Positions 34,375 to 43,761 of a stretch of 64,000 nucleotides of DNA are shown one piece after another. The first letter of the stretch is position 1, and each line of letters begins with the position of its first letter. This DNA comes from Bacteroidaceae bacterium (GTDB lineage: Bacteria; Bacteroidota; Bacteroidia; Bacteroidales; Bacteroidaceae). A model generated the notes under the pieces. The model did not search any database and was not told the origin of the DNA. It saw nothing but the letters and a program-made list of their open reading frames with translations. The stretch lies in the NCBI GenBank assembly GCA_017427185.1, contig JAFRTJ010000013.1, forward strand, positions 1-64,000. The letters run 5' to 3'. Made by a program: the position numbers and the translations under genes.

Positions 34375-34998
34375 ATGGCAAGGAAGAAGACACAAGAAGA
34401 GGCATCTCATCCCTCTCCAGAAAAGAAGAGAGGAAGTCTGCTGATTTTCTCTGCTCCCTCTGGAAGCGGGAAAAGTACCATCATACAATGGCTGATGAAT
34501 GAGCACCCAGAACTGAAGCTGGCATTCAGTATCAGCGCCACAAGCCGTCCTCCTCGTGGAACAGAACAGAACGGAGTGGAATATTTCTTCCTCTCTCCCG
34601 ATGAGTTCCGCCAGAAAATTCAGAACGGCGAGTTCCTGGAGTATGAGGAAGTTTATCAGGATCGTTTCTATGGAACCCTGAAGGAACAGGTGGAACGCCA
34701 GTTGGAGGCAGGACAGAATGTAGTCTTCGATGTGGATGTGAAGGGAGGATGCAACATCAAGGAGTTCTATGGAGACCAAGCCATGAGCCTCTTCATCCAG
34801 CCTCCATCCATCGAGGAGCTTCGCCGACGCCTGATCAATCGTGGCACAGATGACATGGAGCAGATAGAGAAACGCGTAGCCAAGGCTGAATACGAACTGT
34901 CTTTTGCACCTCGATTCGACCATATTGTGGTGAACGACATACTGGAGGATGCTGAAGCTGAGGCTTTACGGCTGATAAACGAGTTTCTGGGGAAATAA
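34375..34998 (+). CDS. gmk: Guanylate kinase
   Basis: This 207-residue enzyme phosphorylates GMP to GDP. The P-loop SAPSGSGKST is at about residues 26-35. The GMP-binding segment SISATSRPPRGTEQNGVEYFF is followed by FLEYEEVYQDRFYGT and the lid. About 20 extra residues precede the core, rich in Lys, Glu and Pro. It starts 25 bp after the repeat array and lies 12 bp before nadD. Confidence 0.97.
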   Translation: MARKKTQEEASHPSPEKKRGSLLIFSAPSGSGKSTIIQWLMNEHPELKLAFSISATSRPPRGTEQNGVEYFFLSPDEFRQKIQNGEFLEYEEVYQDRFYGTLKEQVERQLEAGQNVVFDVDVKGGCNIKEFYGDQAMSLFIQPPSIEELRRRLINRGTDDMEQIEKRVAKAEYELSFAPRFDHIVVNDILEDAEAEALRLINEFLGK

Positions 34999-35010
34999 AA
35001 ACAAACAGGA

Positions 35011-35583
35011 ATGAAGGTAGTGACAGGAATCTACGGAGGAAGTTTCAATCCCATCCACAAAGGGCACACCACGCTTGGGAAGGCTCTGGTAAAACAGGGC
35101 CTGGTGGACGAATTGTGGTTTCTTGTCTCACCCCAAAACCCCTTCAAGGTAAATGATGAGCTGCTTCGCGACAAGGACCGTCTGCACTTGACTCGCCTCG
35201 CCATCAAAGGAAAGGCACATCTTGCCGTATGTGACATTGAGATGAGATTGCCTCGACCCTCCTACATGATTGTCACCCTCGAGCACCTGCGTGAGGAATA
35301 CCCTGAACGGGATTTTGTATTAGTCATCGGAGCCGACAACTGGGAACGCTTTTCCCAATGGTACCATCATGATGAAATCTTAGAGAGGCATCGCGTCATC
35401 ATCTATCCTCGTCCAGGCTACGAACTGAATGACGTGCCTGCAAACATTCTTATCGCCAACACACCATTGCTGGACATCAGCAGCACAACCATTCGAGAAA
35501 AGATAAAGGCGGGAACCTATATGGGTGAAGACCTTCATCCCGCTGTATGGAAAGAAATTAAAAAGAAAGGGTACTATCAATGA
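35011..35583 (+). CDS. nadD: Nicotinate-nucleotide adenylyltransferase NadD
   Basis: This 190-residue enzyme adenylates nicotinate mononucleotide on the way to NAD. It has the nucleotidyltransferase motifs GGSFNPIHKGHTTLGKAL (with HKGH, the HxGH motif) and ISSTTIREKIKAG. It starts MKVVTGIYGG, and its stop overlaps the start of the MORN-protein gene (ATGA). Confidence 0.96.
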   Translation: MKVVTGIYGGSFNPIHKGHTTLGKALVKQGLVDELWFLVSPQNPFKVNDELLRDKDRLHLTRLAIKGKAHLAVCDIEMRLPRPSYMIVTLEHLREEYPERDFVLVIGADNWERFSQWYHHDEILERHRVIIYPRPGYELNDVPANILIANTPLLDISSTTIREKIKAGTYMGEDLHPAVWKEIKKKGYYQ

Positions 35584-36230
35584 AAAAGGAATTGTTTTTC
35601 ACCATTTTGGCAGTTTGCTCACTTTATTGTTCTGCTCAAATCACTCCCATCGAGAAGTACGAGATTGCGCCCAGTGCCTACGAGCAGATCTTTTTGGACC
35701 AGATAGGCAAATACAAAAGCAAAGTCATTGACACGGCTTTTGGGCAATATGTGGGTCAAGTGGATAACCTGAACCAGCTATATGGTTATGGTATGCTTAT
35801 CAACCTCGATGGCTCCCGTGTAATAGGTAAGTTTCGCGAGAACAAGCTTCTCTTCGGTATCACCCTTGCCAACCGGATTTCCATCGTGGGAGCTCCTGAA
35901 TACCATGTTGCCTACAACATGACGGGAGGAGACATTGAATATATCCTACGAGGCAAAGAGAAAGATACACCTGTGGATGAAGACATCAATGCCTATCGTT
36001 TTGAAACTATCGGATATCCCAACGGAGAACAGTATGTGGGTGAGACTTATCTGGGAAAACGTCACGGTTACGGAATCTACTATTACCCTAATGGAGATTT
36101 CTGGTTCGGAGAATTCGGCAACGACCAGCGTTGGGGCTACGGAGCCTTCTTCACATCCGAGAGTGGAATCTTTGCAGGCGAATGGCAAGGAGAACAAGCT
36201 GTACGTGTAATATCCATCAAACAAAGATAA
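35580..36230 (+). CDS. Secreted MORN-repeat protein
   Basis: This 216-residue protein has a signal peptide (MKKELFFTILAVCSLYCSAQ). MORN-like repeats recur: GQYVGQVDNLNQLYGYGMLINLDGSRVIGKF, then GEQYVGETYLGKRHGYGIYYYPNGDFWFGEFGNDQRWGYGAFF. The Y-x-G-x(n)-G-x-G pattern is clear in the second half. MORN repeats form beta-hairpin ribbons that can bind lipids or proteins; the role here is unknown. It is coupled to nadD by a four-base overlap and precedes ispF. Confidence 0.85.
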   Translation: MKKELFFTILAVCSLYCSAQITPIEKYEIAPSAYEQIFLDQIGKYKSKVIDTAFGQYVGQVDNLNQLYGYGMLINLDGSRVIGKFRENKLLFGITLANRISIVGAPEYHVAYNMTGGDIEYILRGKEKDTPVDEDINAYRFETIGYPNGEQYVGETYLGKRHGYGIYYYPNGDFWFGEFGNDQRWGYGAFFTSESGIFAGEWQGEQAVRVISIKQR

Positions 36231-36238
36231 CAGAAACG

Positions 36239-36718
36239 ATGAGAATAAGAGTAGGAATGGGGTACGATGTCCATCGCTTGGTGGAAGGTCGCGACCTTTG
36301 GCTTGGAGGCATTAAAGTGGAGCATTCATTAGGACTGGATGGACATAGCGATGCCGATGTGTTGATACATGCTATCTGCGATGCTCTGTTGGGTGCAGCC
36401 AACATGCGAGACATCGGTTATCACTTTCCAGACAACAGCAATCAATACCTCAACATCGACAGCAAGATTCTGCTCAGGAAAACAGTGGAACTGATTGAAA
36501 GCAAAGGATATCAGGTTGGCAATATCGATGCCACTATCTGTGCAGAACGTCCAAAGCTGAACCCTTTTATCCCTCAGATGCAGCAATGTATGGCTGACGT
36601 GATAGGCATTGACGCAGAGGATATCAGCATCAAAGCCACCACAACCGAAAAACTAGGTTTCACAGGACGAGAAGAAGGTATGTCGGCCTACGCAGTTGTG
36701 CTGATACAAAAAGACTGA
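36239..36718 (+). CDS. ispF: 2-C-methyl-D-erythritol 2,4-cyclodiphosphate synthase
   Basis: This 159-residue enzyme of the MEP pathway has RVGMGYDVHRLVEGRDLWLGGIKV, with the zinc-binding D-V-H, and LDGHSDADVLIHAICDALLGAA. The C-terminal KATTTEKLGFTGREEG is also characteristic. The start at 36239 matches the family N-terminus; the frame is open upstream. It forms trimers that cyclise CDP-ME-2-phosphate. Confidence 0.97.
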   Translation: MRIRVGMGYDVHRLVEGRDLWLGGIKVEHSLGLDGHSDADVLIHAICDALLGAANMRDIGYHFPDNSNQYLNIDSKILLRKTVELIESKGYQVGNIDATICAERPKLNPFIPQMQQCMADVIGIDAEDISIKATTTEKLGFTGREEGMSAYAVVLIQKD

Positions 36719-36740
36719 TCTATACTTTCGCTGCTCTTCC

Positions 36741-36772
36741 TAAAAAGGATCTGATATGGCATCGGAATCCTT
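36741..36772 (-). terminator. Terminator of the porU-porV transcript
   Basis: Read leftward, AAGGAT (36772-36767) pairs with ATCCTT (36750-36745), with an inner GAT/ATC pairing, followed by T residues. Confidence 0.5.
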
Positions 36773-36780
36773 GATGCTTG

Positions 36781-37962
36781 TTATCTCCTCCTCGTACTGA
36801 ACAAGTCCTTGATGCCATCCAAGTCAAAGCCAAGAGTAAAACGCATGGTCTGATCCAAAGGATTGGTTTGGCTGGTACTGAACACATAAGCAGCATCCAC
36901 AGAGAACACACTCATGTGGAAACCTGCTCCTACCGTGAAATACTTACGGTTACCCTTATTGGCAGCCTCGTGGTGATAACCTCCACGCAACATGAAACGA
37001 TCATTGTAAGTATACTCAGCACCCAAACTCCATTGAATCTCCTGCATCTCCTCCTTGAATCCATTAGGGGCATCATAGAAGCTCTTGAAGATACCAGCGA
37101 TGGGCGAAATGTCATAATAGTCACGCTGCACACGATCCTCGTAGTCGTTATCTGGCTCGTCAGTTTCCTGCTTGGGATAAGTGGGAACCAACATCTTGTT
37201 GACATCAGCAGCCACACTAAACTTGTTGTATTCGTTGAAAGGAACGGTGAAATTCAGACCCAAACGCAAATTAGTAGGAATGAATTCGGAATTGTCATCA
37301 CCTCCGTACGAAATCTTGGAACCAATGTTACTGATATTCAGACCCCATCCAAAACTGCACTCGCGATTACCTGCCATAAAATAGCCTAAACGATAGAGGG
37401 CGATATCGGCGGCAAAAGCTTTTCCTGCACTACTCTCAGCAGTATAATCGTATTTGATATCAGAGTAGATAAAACGCATGTTTACACCCATTGAGAAGCA
37501 TTCACTCAGCATACGGCTGTAGCCGGCATCAATAGCCATCTCGTAAGGGTTGATGGTCATGTCATCCATATCGCTCACAAACACCTCGCCTAAACTGAAG
37601 AAACGCAACGATGCACTAAAAGCAGAATAGTCGCCAATACGATAGAAACCTGTCATGTTGGCAAGATTGATATCGTTGACCAACTTGCGCAACCAAGGAG
37701 TATAACTGATAGCGACACCTGCCCGACCTATATTGAATGGATACTTTGCAGGGTTCCAATACTGAGAATTCACATCTGCCTCTGTGGCACCTCCCACATC
37801 ACCCATAGCACCTGCACGAGCATCAGGAGCAATGGAAAGAGAAGTCACACTGGTATTCACAGGGTTAAACATGTTCTTTTTATCCTGCGATTTTGCTGCT
37901 AAGGCTCCCATCACGAGAAAACCCATCAGGAAAATTATCCTATGAAAAAATCTTGTATTCAT
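36781..37962 (-). CDS. porV: T9SS outer-membrane protein PorV (LptO)
   Basis: This 393-residue protein has a signal peptide (residues 1-25) and a FadL-like barrel. The family start is conserved (NPVNTSVTSLSIAPDARAGAMGDVGGATEADVNSQYWNPAKY). PorV shuttles T9SS substrates from SprA to the attachment complex. It is encoded 24 bp after porU, as in Porphyromonas and other Bacteroidetes. Confidence 0.96.
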   Translation of the reverse strand: MNTRFFHRIIFLMGFLVMGALAAKSQDKKNMFNPVNTSVTSLSIAPDARAGAMGDVGGATEADVNSQYWNPAKYPFNIGRAGVAISYTPWLRKLVNDINLANMTGFYRIGDYSAFSASLRFFSLGEVFVSDMDDMTINPYEMAIDAGYSRMLSECFSMGVNMRFIYSDIKYDYTAESSAGKAFAADIALYRLGYFMAGNRECSFGWGLNISNIGSKISYGGDDNSEFIPTNLRLGLNFTVPFNEYNKFSVAADVNKMLVPTYPKQETDEPDNDYEDRVQRDYYDISPIAGIFKSFYDAPNGFKEEMQEIQWSLGAEYTYNDRFMLRGGYHHEAANKGNRKYFTVGAGFHMSVFSVDAAYVFSTSQTNPLDQTMRFTLGFDLDGIKDLFSTRRR

Positions 37963-37986
37963 ATACTATATAAACTCTCAAAAGCT

Positions 37987-40900
37987 CTATTTATTGTTCA
38001 AGACAATGATTTTTTGAGTTTTTGATACTTCTTTACTCTCACCACACTGTAAGGTACAGCGATACAAATAGATGCCTGTACCTATCCTGCCGCCTGAGCC
38101 TGTTGTCAAATTCCAGGGTATCACATAAAGCCCACTACTGCTGCCCATCTCGCTCTGAGACCACAATTTATGTCCCATGAAATCGAAAACCTCAATGGTG
38201 AAAGTACATTCCGAGCCAGGACGGTCATAAGAAATCAGGAAGTTGGTATTGGTGACTGCAGGATTGGGACTGGCTGTCAGCTGCAGAATCTCAGGTTTCA
38301 TACCCGAATTCACCACAAAATTCATTGAGATGGAGCTCGAATTGTTCAGCACATCCCAAGCACGGAAGGTAAGCGAGTGTGGTCCTGCTTCCAAAGTTGG
38401 GATAGTATAAGTAACGACTCCACGGGTAGAGTTTCCGAAATCAACCACATAATTTTCATTCAAATTATAGGTTCGGTCAGCCTTTCCGTCCACACAAAGT
38501 ATCAGGTCATGACCAATTCCATTTCCGCTTACGTTTACTCCACTCTCATCTTGCAGCAAAGCAACAAAGTAAGGTTCAGGATTCACTTCATCGCCATCCT
38601 GAAAGTCCTCATTGTTGAGGAATGCATAGATGAAGGGAGCTATGGAATCGGTATCAAGTTCATCGCTTACCCCTCCCAGAATGAAATTCTCGTTGTATCC
38701 ATTTGCCTCAATGGTCTTATCGTCGTTGATGGCATAAAAGACGATGCGGCCTTTCTCATCGCTATAATTGATGTCTACTGGAATGGTAAACGTCAGTTCA
38801 AACTTACCTGCCAAGATACTGTCTTGAGCATTATAGAGAACATCCTCGCGATTCATGAAAGTATAGGCGGCGGAAGCTTTTGCATTGTTTTTGCACGTCA
38901 CCGTCTCCTCGCTGTCATATACTCGAGCAGAAAGAACTCCTTGGAAATCAGGAATCAGGTTGCCTTCACTGTCCTCGATATGTCCACTCATTTTCACTTT
39001 GCTGCCTGCTTTCAATCCGATAGGATTCTCATTGGAGACAGCTTGACCGTTGATACTGTCCAACACAACACGTTGCAAGGGAGCACCCATCACCAAAGCA
39101 GGATCGCCAAGCAAAGCATAATGAAGTTTGTTCTCCTCGTATCCGGATTCAAAGCCATCTGTTATAATATCTCTCTTGGCCAAACGGATTGCATCACCTA
39201 ACCGATAACGGATGCCCTGACTATCCACTCCAAAAAGATATTTCATGAAGAAACGGTTCATGGACAAGTTCTGACTGGCATATACTGTACGTGTAGTGCC
39301 GTAAAAGGCTACAGCAGAACCCTTGGCATTCAGTACAGCAGTCTCACCTATGTTGGCGGACTGACCATCGAAAGGCATCACGTCGCATGCTGCCGTAACC
39401 CACAGGGGAAGATTGTTACTCTGAAAGTTTTCGAAATCCTCCAGATTCAACACGAACTCATGAGACAAGGTATAAGTGCTGGCATGTCCAGTATAGTTCA
39501 TTACCAACGCACCTTCTTTCATCTGCTTAGCCAACAGGGCTTCCACCTCGGGATAAGTGTTACTGCGAGCAGAGCTTACACGGGTGTAAGCATCCCACAT
39601 GACCTTACGGATTTCAATCTCTGGGTTATCCGACTGGATACGTTTCGCCACATCATCGCAATACTTCATGTGCTCGTTGTTATCACCATCATCACCCATC
39701 ATGCAGACCACATTCTTCCAACTTCCAGCATACTGGCGACTCATATAATTGATGGTCTTATCCACCATGACTTTTGCCTCTGAAGCAGATACTACGGGGA
39801 AACGGCCCACTCCGAGATCTGTCTTGTCACGAAGCACTTTACCACCTTCGCCATCGTCGAGCAATCCAAAATAATCTTCCATCACATAGCAACGAGTATC
39901 ACTATAGCTGTTTTCGCTCTCGTAGCAAAGCAGATAGTCATCGGGATTGTAGTTGCGCCAAGCTGTACTCACCATGCGGTTATCCCATGCAGCATCACCC
40001 ATCAGAAGCAAATAACGGGGAGCATCAGCCTCGGTCTCAGCACGATCATAAAGCATCTTCATCAGACGGCGATAAGCAGTAGCGTCTGGTGTTCCACTAC
40101 TGAATTCGTTATAAATCTGGTCGGCACGAACAACAGCTACACGCAGACTATCATAATAGAGATGTGCTGCCGCCAAACGTTGTGCCTGCTGCCTCATTTT
40201 GCCACTCGTAGGAATGATGATAACCATATCCACACTATCCAAAGAATGCAAATCCTGATTCTCGATAGGACCCACATAGGTCGGTTCGGGAAAACTATGA
40301 GTTACATCGAAAGCCACATAACGACGAGTGGGGTCATCTACGGTAACACTCAAGATATTGCCATCCTTGGCAGTACCACTTATCAATACAGCTGGATCTC
40401 CACGTTGTCCCACTCTCATCACCTTGGTATTGGAGGGGTCGCAGATAATATCAAATCCTGAGGTTTTGCTGCCTGTCTGAGAAAAAGCGACAAAACCTTC
40501 CTCATTGGTGGGAGCTATCTTCCTGTCATAATGAAGAGACAGATAATCCAAACGAGCATCATTGCCAGAAGTACTGGTCAGGCGAATGGTCCATTCGTTT
40601 TCCTTTGCCAAATTACTGACATCGTACGTACGCGTAGCCACAGTAGCATAGGTATATTTCCCAAGAGCAGACATCGACATAGTTCCGTTCAAGTCAGTTC
40701 CATTCACGTTTGCTTGCAACTCAGTTGTCGTGCTGGCTCCAGCAGAGAAACTGATGGTCAGCAGTTCTTTTCCTGCCGAATTGGAGGTGGTCAATTTGTA
40801 ACTATGAGAATTACTGCTACCATAGTTAATGTTTTCATAAAGTTCTCTTCCTCCCCAATACCATGCATACTCATCTTTCTCGTAAAGGACATGTGAAGGG

Positions 40901-41754
40901 AAAGTCGCATAGACTGTATCAGCTTTCCCTTCAGATTGAGGAATTGTCTTTATTTCAGTATTGGTATCCCCTTCTGTCAGGAAATAACAAGCCCTGTTGG
41001 CATAATAGTTCACGACACGAGTGTTACCTGCCCAATAGGTTAGGCCATTTCCCCAAAAAAGCAAATTGTCACCTTGTTTGTAAAGAGGAATTTCCTCCAA
41101 GTCATCAAAGTCTTTATCGGCATTTATCAATTCGTTTTGACGATAACCACCATAGCCATAAAGGTGAACCTTATCAGGGTTCGAGAATCCCATCTTCCGC
41201 AAACTGCTGCGAGTCAGGCTATAAATTCCATCCTCGGTAATACTTATCTTTACCCAAGTTCCTGTACTCAGAACTGAATGCTCAGCATAGCGCGATGATA
41301 AGTTGGCAGGAATCTTACGAGGCCCTATTCCTTTGGGATTGGCTTGAATAGTAATACGACAGCTAAGGAGCTTTTTATATGTTCCTTCTTTCTTTATAAT
41401 AGGAATAAAGGAAATGTCCAGCACCCCTTGCCGTCGGTCCACACCCACATGAGTATCGATCTTGATGTTTTCACTTACTTTATCCTTGAACTGATCCACA
41501 ACTTTTTCTTCAGCTTTGCTGAGGGAAACATACTCAGGATATTCCAACAAAACAACATAGTCATAGAATCGATAGTCTGTCTCCAATGGAACCACTTCTG
41601 TATAGATAGGCAACACTGAATCTATCCGCAACTCCGTCCAATCAAGAGTCGTGAATGTTGACATTGCCTTCTCTGCTTCTTCTGATGCCCAGACCTTTCC
41701 CCCAAAAGGAAGAATCATCAAGAGTATCAGTATGCATATTATATATCTCTTCAT
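37987..41754 (-). CDS. porU: T9SS C-terminal signal peptidase PorU
   Basis: This 1255-residue gingipain-like (C25 family) protease removes the C-terminal sorting domain of T9SS cargo and attaches cargo to anionic LPS. It has a signal peptide (MKRYIICILILLMILPFGGKVWA). The catalytic pair is H757 in MNYTGHAST and C790 in VTAACDVMPF. The C-terminus has a type-A sorting-like domain (SPNPAVTNTNFLISYDRPG to YLYRCTLQCGESKEVSKTQKIIVLNNK), as in known PorU. Beta-rich domains precede the protease core (residues 30-420). Confidence 0.96.
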   Translation of the reverse strand: MKRYIICILILLMILPFGGKVWASEEAEKAMSTFTTLDWTELRIDSVLPIYTEVVPLETDYRFYDYVVLLEYPEYVSLSKAEEKVVDQFKDKVSENIKIDTHVGVDRRQGVLDISFIPIIKKEGTYKKLLSCRITIQANPKGIGPRKIPANLSSRYAEHSVLSTGTWVKISITEDGIYSLTRSSLRKMGFSNPDKVHLYGYGGYRQNELINADKDFDDLEEIPLYKQGDNLLFWGNGLTYWAGNTRVVNYYANRACYFLTEGDTNTEIKTIPQSEGKADTVYATFPSHVLYEKDEYAWYWGGRELYENINYGSSNSHSYKLTTSNSAGKELLTISFSAGASTTTELQANVNGTDLNGTMSMSALGKYTYATVATRTYDVSNLAKENEWTIRLTSTSGNDARLDYLSLHYDRKIAPTNEEGFVAFSQTGSKTSGFDIICDPSNTKVMRVGQRGDPAVLISGTAKDGNILSVTVDDPTRRYVAFDVTHSFPEPTYVGPIENQDLHSLDSVDMVIIIPTSGKMRQQAQRLAAAHLYYDSLRVAVVRADQIYNEFSSGTPDATAYRRLMKMLYDRAETEADAPRYLLLMGDAAWDNRMVSTAWRNYNPDDYLLCYESENSYSDTRCYVMEDYFGLLDDGEGGKVLRDKTDLGVGRFPVVSASEAKVMVDKTINYMSRQYAGSWKNVVCMMGDDGDNNEHMKYCDDVAKRIQSDNPEIEIRKVMWDAYTRVSSARSNTYPEVEALLAKQMKEGALVMNYTGHASTYTLSHEFVLNLEDFENFQSNNLPLWVTAACDVMPFDGQSANIGETAVLNAKGSAVAFYGTTRTVYASQNLSMNRFFMKYLFGVDSQGIRYRLGDAIRLAKRDIITDGFESGYEENKLHYALLGDPALVMGAPLQRVVLDSINGQAVSNENPIGLKAGSKVKMSGHIEDSEGNLIPDFQGVLSARVYDSEETVTCKNNAKASAAYTFMNREDVLYNAQDSILAGKFELTFTIPVDINYSDEKGRIVFYAINDDKTIEANGYNENFILGGVSDELDTDSIAPFIYAFLNNEDFQDGDEVNPEPYFVALLQDESGVNVSGNGIGHDLILCVDGKADRTYNLNENYVVDFGNSTRGVVTYTIPTLEAGPHSLTFRAWDVLNNSSSISMNFVVNSGMKPEILQLTASPNPAVTNTNFLISYDRPGSECTFTIEVFDFMGHKLWSQSEMGSSSGLYVIPWNLTTGSGGRIGTGIYLYRCTLQCGESKEVSKTQKIIVLNNK

Positions 41755-41799
41755 CGCAGTATTTTCTCTACATTATTCTCTCGTGGCGCACATCAGTTT

Positions 41800-42417
41800 C
41801 TATTTCACATTAAATTCCATCACTTTCTTGCCCTCTAGATAGCCCACCAGGTGGTCATCGATATGGACAGGTCCCACACCTACTGGCGTTCCTGTATAAA
41901 TCAGGTCACCTGTCTTCAAAGTGAAAAAATGGCTAATATAGCTTACCAGTTCATCCACTTTGTAAAGCATATCACCTGTGAATCCTCGCTGTACAGTCTC
42001 TCCATTCAACTCCAGATGGAAATGTAGATTCTGCACGTCACCCAATTGGTCCAAAGGAACGAAATCACCTATCACCGCACTCCCATCGAACCCTTTACAC
42101 AAATCCCAGGGAAGTCCCTTTTGGCGCAAGCTACTCTGGATATCACGTGCTGTGAAATCAATCCCGACCGTCACCTCTTGGTAGTAGCGATAAGCAAACC
42201 GCTCTGGGATGCTTCTGCCCAAATGACTGATGCGGACCACCAACTCCGTCTCGTAGTCACACCGCTGAGTATACGAGGGAATGAAAAAAGGTTTCCCACC
42301 GCTCAGTAGCGCAGAGTCAGCCTTGGTGAAAATCACAGGTGCCTCTGGTTTATATAACGAACCATGGAGCTCTTTATTGTGCTCTGCATAGTTCATTCCT
42401 ATGCCAAATATCTTCAT
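41800..42417 (-). CDS. Fumarylacetoacetate hydrolase family protein
   Basis: This 205-residue protein starts MKIFGIGMNYAEHNKELHG. The upstream in-frame start at 42465 is rejected because it precedes the promoter. The FAH fold carries YETELVVRISHLGR (metal ligands), TARDIQSSLRQKGLPWDLCKGFDGSAVIGDFV and TGTPVGVGPV. Family members decarboxylate oxaloacetate or hydrolyse acylpyruvates; the substrate here is unclear. It is 45 bp from the start of porU and may not share its promoter. A -7 box lies at 42436-42443. Confidence 0.88.
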   Translation of the reverse strand: MKIFGIGMNYAEHNKELHGSLYKPEAPVIFTKADSALLSGGKPFFIPSYTQRCDYETELVVRISHLGRSIPERFAYRYYQEVTVGIDFTARDIQSSLRQKGLPWDLCKGFDGSAVIGDFVPLDQLGDVQNLHFHLELNGETVQRGFTGDMLYKVDELVSYISHFFTLKTGDLIYTGTPVGVGPVHIDDHLVGYLEGKKVMEFNVK

Positions 42418-42435
42418 TTCCTTTAAAAACCGGTC

Positions 42436-42443
42436 CAAAGTTA
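42436..42443 (-). promoter_or_regulatory. -7 box of the FAH-family gene
   Basis: TAACTTTG on the minus strand lies 18 bases before the start at 42417. It would place transcription start after the more distal in-frame codon. Confidence 0.5.
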
Positions 42444-42602
42444 CGTAAAAACGACAGGAAAACAAAAGGAAAACTTGTTTTTCTTTTCATTTCCGGGTAT
42501 CAACAACTTCCAAGAAGCAATAGCTGTGAAAAGTCGAGGGCAAAAGAAGTCGTCTTTTAGGACCAAGATAATGCAAGATTACAATCTAAAATGAATGGTA
42601 AC

Positions 42603-42638
42603 GAAAAAAGTGAACCAATTTCTTGATCCACTTTTTTC
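42603..42638. terminator. Terminator of the rplM-rpsI-rpsB-tsf operon
   Basis: GAAAAAAGTG (42603-42612) pairs with CACTTTTTTC (42629-42638), with an inner CAA/TTG pair. Runs of A and T at both ends allow bidirectional use. Confidence 0.8.
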
Positions 42639-42666
42639 TATTAATTTGTCTATCTGTAAGCCTTAA

Positions 42667-43656
42667 TTATTCTGAGCGAAGAGTAAAACGCTTAAAATCA
42701 ACGACTGTCAAATCCTTGTCAACAGACTGCAAATAAGAAGCAACTGTGAAATTCTTGTCCCAGATATATTCCTGGCTCAACAAGCAGTTCTCTTTCAAGA
42801 ACTTGTTCAGACGACCCTTAGCGATGTTCTGAATCATGCTCTCGTTCAGATTCTGAGCCTTCTCAGCAGATACGGTTGCAATGATTTCTTTTGCCTTAGC
42901 AACATCCTCAGCGGTAATCCAACCTTTCGTCATGTTGCTCTCCATGTGATCCTCGCTGTCTACGTGAGCGGGGTTGATGCCGGCTTTCTTCAAAGCTGCT
43001 TCCACAGCCTTCTGAATCTGCTCTGCCTTAGTCTTCTCAACAGCAACTGCAATTTCATTGTCCTTTACAGACTGGGGAACACCTGTCTCATCAATAGCAA
43101 CAGGAGCTGCACTAGCAATCTGCATGGCAACATTCTTGCCTACAGAAGGATCCACATCCTTATTCAAAGCTACCATGGTGCACAGACCGTTGCGATTCAT
43201 GTGGTTGTAGGTATAAATGTTCTCTGCCTCGATAACATTATAGCCATCCAATTCCATCTTCTCACCTGTGATACCACTACGGTTAACTACTGCATCTGCG
43301 ATTGTAACGCCATCCAGAGTCAAAGCCTTCACCTCGTCCAAAGTCTTTGCCTTAGCAGCAATAGCAGCATCCAGGATCTGCTTTGTCAAAGCAATGAAAT
43401 CTGCGTTGTTGGCCACGAAGTCAGTCTCGCACTTCAATGCAATGATAGCACCGAATCCATTCTCTGCCTTCACCAAAACGCAACCTTCAGAAGCCTCACG
43501 ATCACTACGCTTTGCAGCAACAGCCTTACCCTTCTCACGAAGGTATGCGATAGCACCATCGAAATTCTCGGACTCAGCCAAAGCTTTCTTGCAGTCTGCC
43601 AAACCAGCTCCAGTCATGTCACGGAGTTTCTTAATATCAGTCATTGTAACGTCCAT
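42667..43656 (-). CDS. tsf: Elongation factor Ts
   Basis: This 329-residue protein is the nucleotide exchange factor for EF-Tu. It starts MDVTMTDIKKLRDMTGAGLADCKKALAES. An ATG one turn later (MTDIKK) is possible. The core GFGAIIALKCETDFVANNADF contains the TDFV motif that contacts EF-Tu. The length is typical of Bacteroidetes (330). It follows rpsB in the usual order. Confidence 0.97.
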   Translation of the reverse strand: MDVTMTDIKKLRDMTGAGLADCKKALAESENFDGAIAYLREKGKAVAAKRSDREASEGCVLVKAENGFGAIIALKCETDFVANNADFIALTKQILDAAIAAKAKTLDEVKALTLDGVTIADAVVNRSGITGEKMELDGYNVIEAENIYTYNHMNRNGLCTMVALNKDVDPSVGKNVAMQIASAAPVAIDETGVPQSVKDNEIAVAVEKTKAEQIQKAVEAALKKAGINPAHVDSEDHMESNMTKGWITAEDVAKAKEIIATVSAEKAQNLNESMIQNIAKGRLNKFLKENCLLSQEYIWDKNFTVASYLQSVDKDLTVVDFKRFTLRSE

Positions 43657-43761
43657 ATCGTACAAGTATTTTTTTGTTCTCCCCAGACCGGCTCAGAAAG
43701 CAGATTACCCTTCGGAGTCCAGTCATAAGAGATAAGTTGTTTTTAATAATGTATAATAATA